From NCBI GenBank assembly GCA_029204225.1, contig CM055109.1, positions 43,651,054 through 43,715,053 on the forward strand: 64,000 nucleotides of DNA, given 5' to 3'. Position 1 is the stretch's first letter; every line of letters starts with the position of its first letter. The notes beneath the pieces were generated by a model. That model ran no database searches and was not told the origin of the DNA. It saw only the letters and a program-made list of their open reading frames with translations. Both the position numbers and the translations under genes were made by a program. Shown piece after piece: positions 60,102 to 64,000 of the stretch. The stretch is from Diphasiastrum complanatum (Eukaryota; Streptophyta; Lycopodiopsida; Lycopodiales; Lycopodiaceae).

Positions 60102-62440
60102 TCAACCAATGTCCTGCATGTGGGGGACACATGAATATACGTACATATAAATGTAAGAGTACCTGATACTTGAATGCAGAATCTGTTGTCATTGCAAAAT
60201 CAAAATCTTGACAACCACCAGCCAAGCTTCTCTGGCCACCTGCAATGGAAAACAGAGCTTGGCCATTTTAGTATCATTTATTTTCTGCACAGCATAAATG
60301 TTTGAAAGTACTTGGACTGTTTATTGAGAAGTACTTTGATGGATGATGCTTATGTCTCCTGTAGAGAAATTTGGCTGGAGTGATAAGTTTTGAAAACCAT
60401 CCCCATAATCCTTCAAAGCAGTTAATGTATCGTCTGCCAATAACACATACAACTGGGTCAACAAATAGAATCACATTACTACACCATGAAATGTGAACAC
60501 AACCACATCCATTGAAATTAACCTTCCTGCCACTTACTAAAGCCTGCAGCGTCGTATCTTTTGGGTGATTGCAGACATTGTTGGTGGTGATCCATGAAAG
60601 GCATGCTCAAACCTTGAGAAGGCGGCTGCAGTCACAGAACAAATCACAGCAATTTAAAAGCCGATAATAAATCTTTACATAATCAGCAAAACAATTTCAA
60701 CAGGGCATTGATTTAAAAGTTAGCTGTTTCCACTTTCTGGATAAATTGGCAAAACAAATTTACTTCTCATTTTACTCCATAGAACAAAGTCTCACCTCAA
60801 TTATGTTCTGATGAGTAAAAGTCTGTTCCAAATGGTGCATACGCCCCTCCAAAACGACAATTTTTTTCTGTGAACAGATTCACCTTGTTACAAAGTACTT
60901 ATACTACTAGATTCTCAAGTACTTTCAAACTTCCTCTTTCATAAAGTCCAAATGAAATACAGGATAAATATGTACCACAGTCAGCAAGTTTAAATAAATG
61001 CTTCTGCAAAAGATAACCTCTAGAGTCTCTGTTGTCCTTGCTACACTTTCCTCTAGAGCAGAAAATCTTGTTTCGATTTTTTCTGCAATATTCACCTAAA
61101 TGCAAGGTAAAATCAGCTCGCTTTGTATCTTTAACACAAAGTTCAGAAGAAAAACCCGTCTGATAAGTATCAATACTCACAATTTTCTCCTTCATCTCAA
61201 GATAGCATTGATGCAATGAGACTGTTTGCAAAGACTTCAATCCACTTCCGGGATCGCATCCCCCACTTACTTTACGAGAACTTGGCCTTTCTTCTTCCAA
61301 CATCTGCTCGCCAGCAATGTCATCTTTTTCATTATGATTCTGTGCCCTAGGAAGTTACATCAATTAAGGCATTTTCTCCAAAGGGAGAATTGTCGAAATT
61401 ATAAATCAGAATCTATAAACTGAGCTCTGATAGAGCTTTAGATCCTTTGCAGTTTCAGCAATAATGGGATAGAGGGTTGACAGTTTGCTCTCTCAGAAAT
61501 ATTCAGAGTTTCTTGATAGCATAAGTTTTTCCAGTATGTATTGCCTCAATTGGTCATGAAGGTACCCTCAAATGGCTTCAAGTGACAATAACTTCAAGGG
61601 TGATGGTAGCGCGAGGAGTCAGGGCTAGACTGGATTGACAGCTCAAAAAAGAGTGAATTAAAATGCGTATTCATTGCAATGCAACAAGAGGGAATCTGAG
61701 GGATCAACAAGAGAAGTAATTAATATGGGGATGCACCCAGTTTCGTCTTGAAAGAAACCAATGAAAAACCTTCTCACGAAAATTTCAACTTTTCCAGAAA
61801 CTGAATGTGCTCAAATATTCTACAATCATTGAAGTCTTATAATCCATAATATACTAGGCTTCCTTAACTAAGGGAACTTAAACCATCTAGGTTGAATATC
61901 CATGCAAACATATGGAGAAAATAGATGCTTAAGAACATGCCTGTGCTGATATATTGTCAGTATTCTTTTGGTATTGAAGCTTGTTTGATAGCGGTACTCT
62001 CCTATGACAATCGCCTACTGCTACCTCTGTATCTCTTCTGGGCTTTGGACTCCCAAAATCCTGCAACATGAAAAGAAAGAATCAATGAAATCAAGTAAAA
62101 GGGCATGATTAGATAGGATACCACTGTTACAAAGATAACAATTAAGCTGTCAATAACAAAATCATCCTCCAAAGAGCAGTGACTATCAACTGTCTCAATC
62201 AAACACCACTCTTAAGTGAAAAAATGAGCTTAATAACGAAGGGGAAATAGCATACAAATAGATCCTCCTTGGCCTTTGTTACTGAGACCAAGGAGATTTG
62301 CAGATATCACTGTTGCTCACATTGCCCCCTTGTGTCCCCGATTCCTTCTGCTGAATCATGGCCTTGTTTTTTGTATCCATTTCTGGAGCAGAAACTTCTC
62401 GGCATGCAGAAATTGCTTTAGGCAATGCATCTCCAATGCT
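60102..62440 (-). CDS. Multi-exon gene for a small coiled-coil protein (partial model, unidentified)
   Basis: Exons on -, each with AG acceptor, donor and phase that join into one open frame: 62,440-62,321 (40 codons), 62,060-61,941 (40, donor GC), 61,339-61,181 (53), 61,095-61,018 (26), 60,867-60,796 (24), 60,625-60,523 (34 plus one base), 60,239-60,163 (25). They total 243 residues. The last step is unclear: a 49-bp intron would give a final DIG-stop exon (60,113-60,102), or the frame continues to 59,833. The middle exons encode a charged heptad-like segment (EKIETRFSALEESVARTTET, then LEKKIVVLEGRMHHLEQTF), so a coiled coil is likely. The start lies upstream and was not found. The polar, Ser/Gln-rich flanks suggest a nuclear or regulatory protein. 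I recognise no family. Confidence 0.65.
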
Positions 62441-62916
62441 CTATCAGCAACACACATGAACCCCAATAGCAAAGGTGGCTCAAATTTCTGCACAACTTTA
62501 CTACTACATATTTTCTTATGCACACACAGGCTTTTCAAAATGCAGCTTGCTCAACTGACCTTGCAACGCTATGCAACTTATATAAGTGGATACCTCCAAT
62601 TCTATAAGAAGTCCAGTTGGAATTTCTCAGACTAAGATGTTTGAAAATTGGACACAACAGAATATAACATAGTATGACAACTTTCGAGCCCAAAAAAGTC
62701 ATAGAATTGCATCCGTTATGAGGGGAATATATAGAAATTGTAAGAGTCGATAGGCATTTTGGAGGAAAATGCATATGGACTAATCAAATCTGCTTGTTAG
62801 TGGTAAAGTCTTGCTCTTCCAACAAATTGGACAAATTTTAGGCATTCTTAAAAGAATAAAAAAAGAACTTCATGTATATGCTCGAAGTAACACAAAAATC
62901 CAGGACAGGAGGCTGC
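62441..62916. other. Upstream of known exons
   Basis: Presumably intron or promoter of the coiled-coil gene. Possible small exons (for example near 62,590-62,635) do not fit in phase. The last 8 bp, GAGGCTGC (62,909-62,916), are the left target duplication of the next element. Confidence 0.4.
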
Positions 62917-63809
62917 CATAGAATTTATGAACCGTGGACGGTTCACCACGGTTCTGAGAACCGTACAGTTCTCAAAAAATTTTGGGGGAACAGTGGTGAA
63001 CTGTATAATTAATTAATTAGTTAATAAATTAAATTATTCTTTAGTTTCCCACCCAACCAAAAGAATGCCAAAAAAATGTCAGAAGAAACCAGAAATGAGG
63101 AATCTGTGACGGTTCAGTACAGTTCTGAGAACCGTACAGTGAACCGTACGGTTCTCAGAACTTTAATGCAGGAACCCTGTGAACCGTGGAGGTAATTAGT
63201 TAATTAATTAATTAATTTTTTTTTCAGTACACAGGTCTGTGTGGATCAGGTCCAAATCTGTGTCTGCAATAATTTGGTAATCAAATAATTAATTAATTAA
63301 ATACTGGAACCGTACCACAGTTCATTGAACCGTGGTACGGTTCCTTCCACGGTTCCCAGGACCCACGGTTCTGGGAACCGTGGGTTCTATGAATCTGTGA
63401 AATAAGTCAGATTCAGATGCAGAATAAGTCAGATATAAGTCAGATTTAGATGCAGAATAAGTCATATTTAGATGCAGCTATTTGTCTGGGATGCTACTAA
63501 CAGGTGAACTGATTATGAATCTAATCACATTTGTCAAAATCTAGTAAGTCCCAAAGCCATGCAACAATTCTGCAACCAATTCAGATATAGATTATTCAGA
63601 TGCAACTAATTCAGAAAGTCAGATTTAGATGCAGAATAAGTCATATTGTGAAATCTGTGAAATGAGGACCAAAAATAACATAGGGAGGGGTTTTGGGGGG
63701 AAATGGGTTAATTAATTAACTAGAGGAACTTTACTACGGTTCATGAACCGTGGTACGGTTCATCCCATGGTTCCCAGGACCCACGGTTCTGAGAACCGTG
63801 GGTTCTATG
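62917..63809. mobile_element. hAT-like non-autonomous DNA transposon rich in palindromes
   Basis: 893 bp with 7-bp terminal inverted repeats CATAGAA/TTCTATG and an 8-bp target duplication GAGGCTGC (62,909-62,916 and 63,810-63,817). An 8-bp duplication is typical of hAT elements. No coding region. About 20 copies of AACCGT or its complement ACGGTT occur in both orientations, forming nested hairpins such as GAACCGTGGTACGGTTC. Two blocks near 63,306-63,390 and 63,730-63,809 are near copies of each other, so the element has an internal repeat. TTAATTAATTAA runs separate the blocks. Confidence 0.8.
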
Positions 63810-63817
63810 GAGGCTGC

Positions 63818-64000
63818 ACCAAGAGGCGAAGCATGATTACATTAAGAGCCTTGCATTTGAAAATAATGCTGCAATGAGCATTTCAATTGCAAGAACTAAG
63901 AAATATCAAAGTTTGCACGAATCAGCATGAATCAGACCCAATTCGAATTGCCCCAGTTCGACTCAGAAGAGAAAAAAGTATGGCTAAAACATCACTTTGT
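63818..64000. other. Right edge, nothing recognised
   Basis: Noncoding, AT-rich. It could belong to an intron or the promoter of the coiled-coil gene if that gene extends to the right. Confidence 0.4.

Noticed and set aside
62276-62635. Plus-strand frame of 119 codons
   Set aside because: It is antisense to an exon of the minus-strand coiled-coil gene that joins in phase with its neighbours.

Overview
The window is nuclear DNA of a seed plant: it has plant Copia and Gypsy LTR retrotransposons, plant-type LINEs, many long GA/CT microsatellites, spliced genes and an intronless brassinosteroid gene (DET2). Low gene density and deeply nested, mostly decayed retroelements fit a large genome; a gymnosperm is my guess, but nothing here proves the clade.

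Layout. 1-3.8 kb: 5'-truncated LINE on +. 4.8-7.8 kb: Copia remnant on - (LTR, gag, protease) with most of pol lost. 8-12.5 kb: microsatellites, one short inverted-repeat element, mostly unassigned DNA. 12.57-13.34 kb: intact DET2 on -, with a CT/GA microsatellite in its leader. 14.5-15.6 kb: Copia RNase H tail plus LTR start on +. 15.66-22.2 kb: nearly full-length but dead Copia (element A, -) whose two LTRs carry CT microsatellites of very different length. 22.2-42.5 kb: a patchwork of Copia and Gypsy pieces, with an apparent inversion, chimeric elements and a Gypsy with an extra ORF after integrase. 43.1-48.96 kb: a complete Copia (element E, +) with 653-bp LTRs that read as identical, a perfect 5-bp target duplication and one 1316-codon gag-pol frame. 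49-59 kb: retroelement fragments, a 74-bp minisatellite, a GA microsatellite and an RTE-like LINE remnant on -. 60.1-62.4 kb: a multi-exon gene on - encoding a small coiled-coil protein I cannot name. 62.9-63.8 kb: an 893-bp terminal-inverted-repeat element with an 8-bp target duplication, packed with palindromic AACCGT/ACGGTT motifs.

Only two host genes are supported, DET2 and the coiled-coil gene; nothing suggests they act together. Element E looks like a recent, potentially autonomous insertion. It lies inside an older LTR fragment, which itself lies between pieces of a minus-strand Copia. The best evidence of unusual history is one Gypsy insertion into a Copia RNase H gene whose two ends now lie about 10 kb apart in opposite orientation, each flanked by a near-identical 5-bp target duplication.
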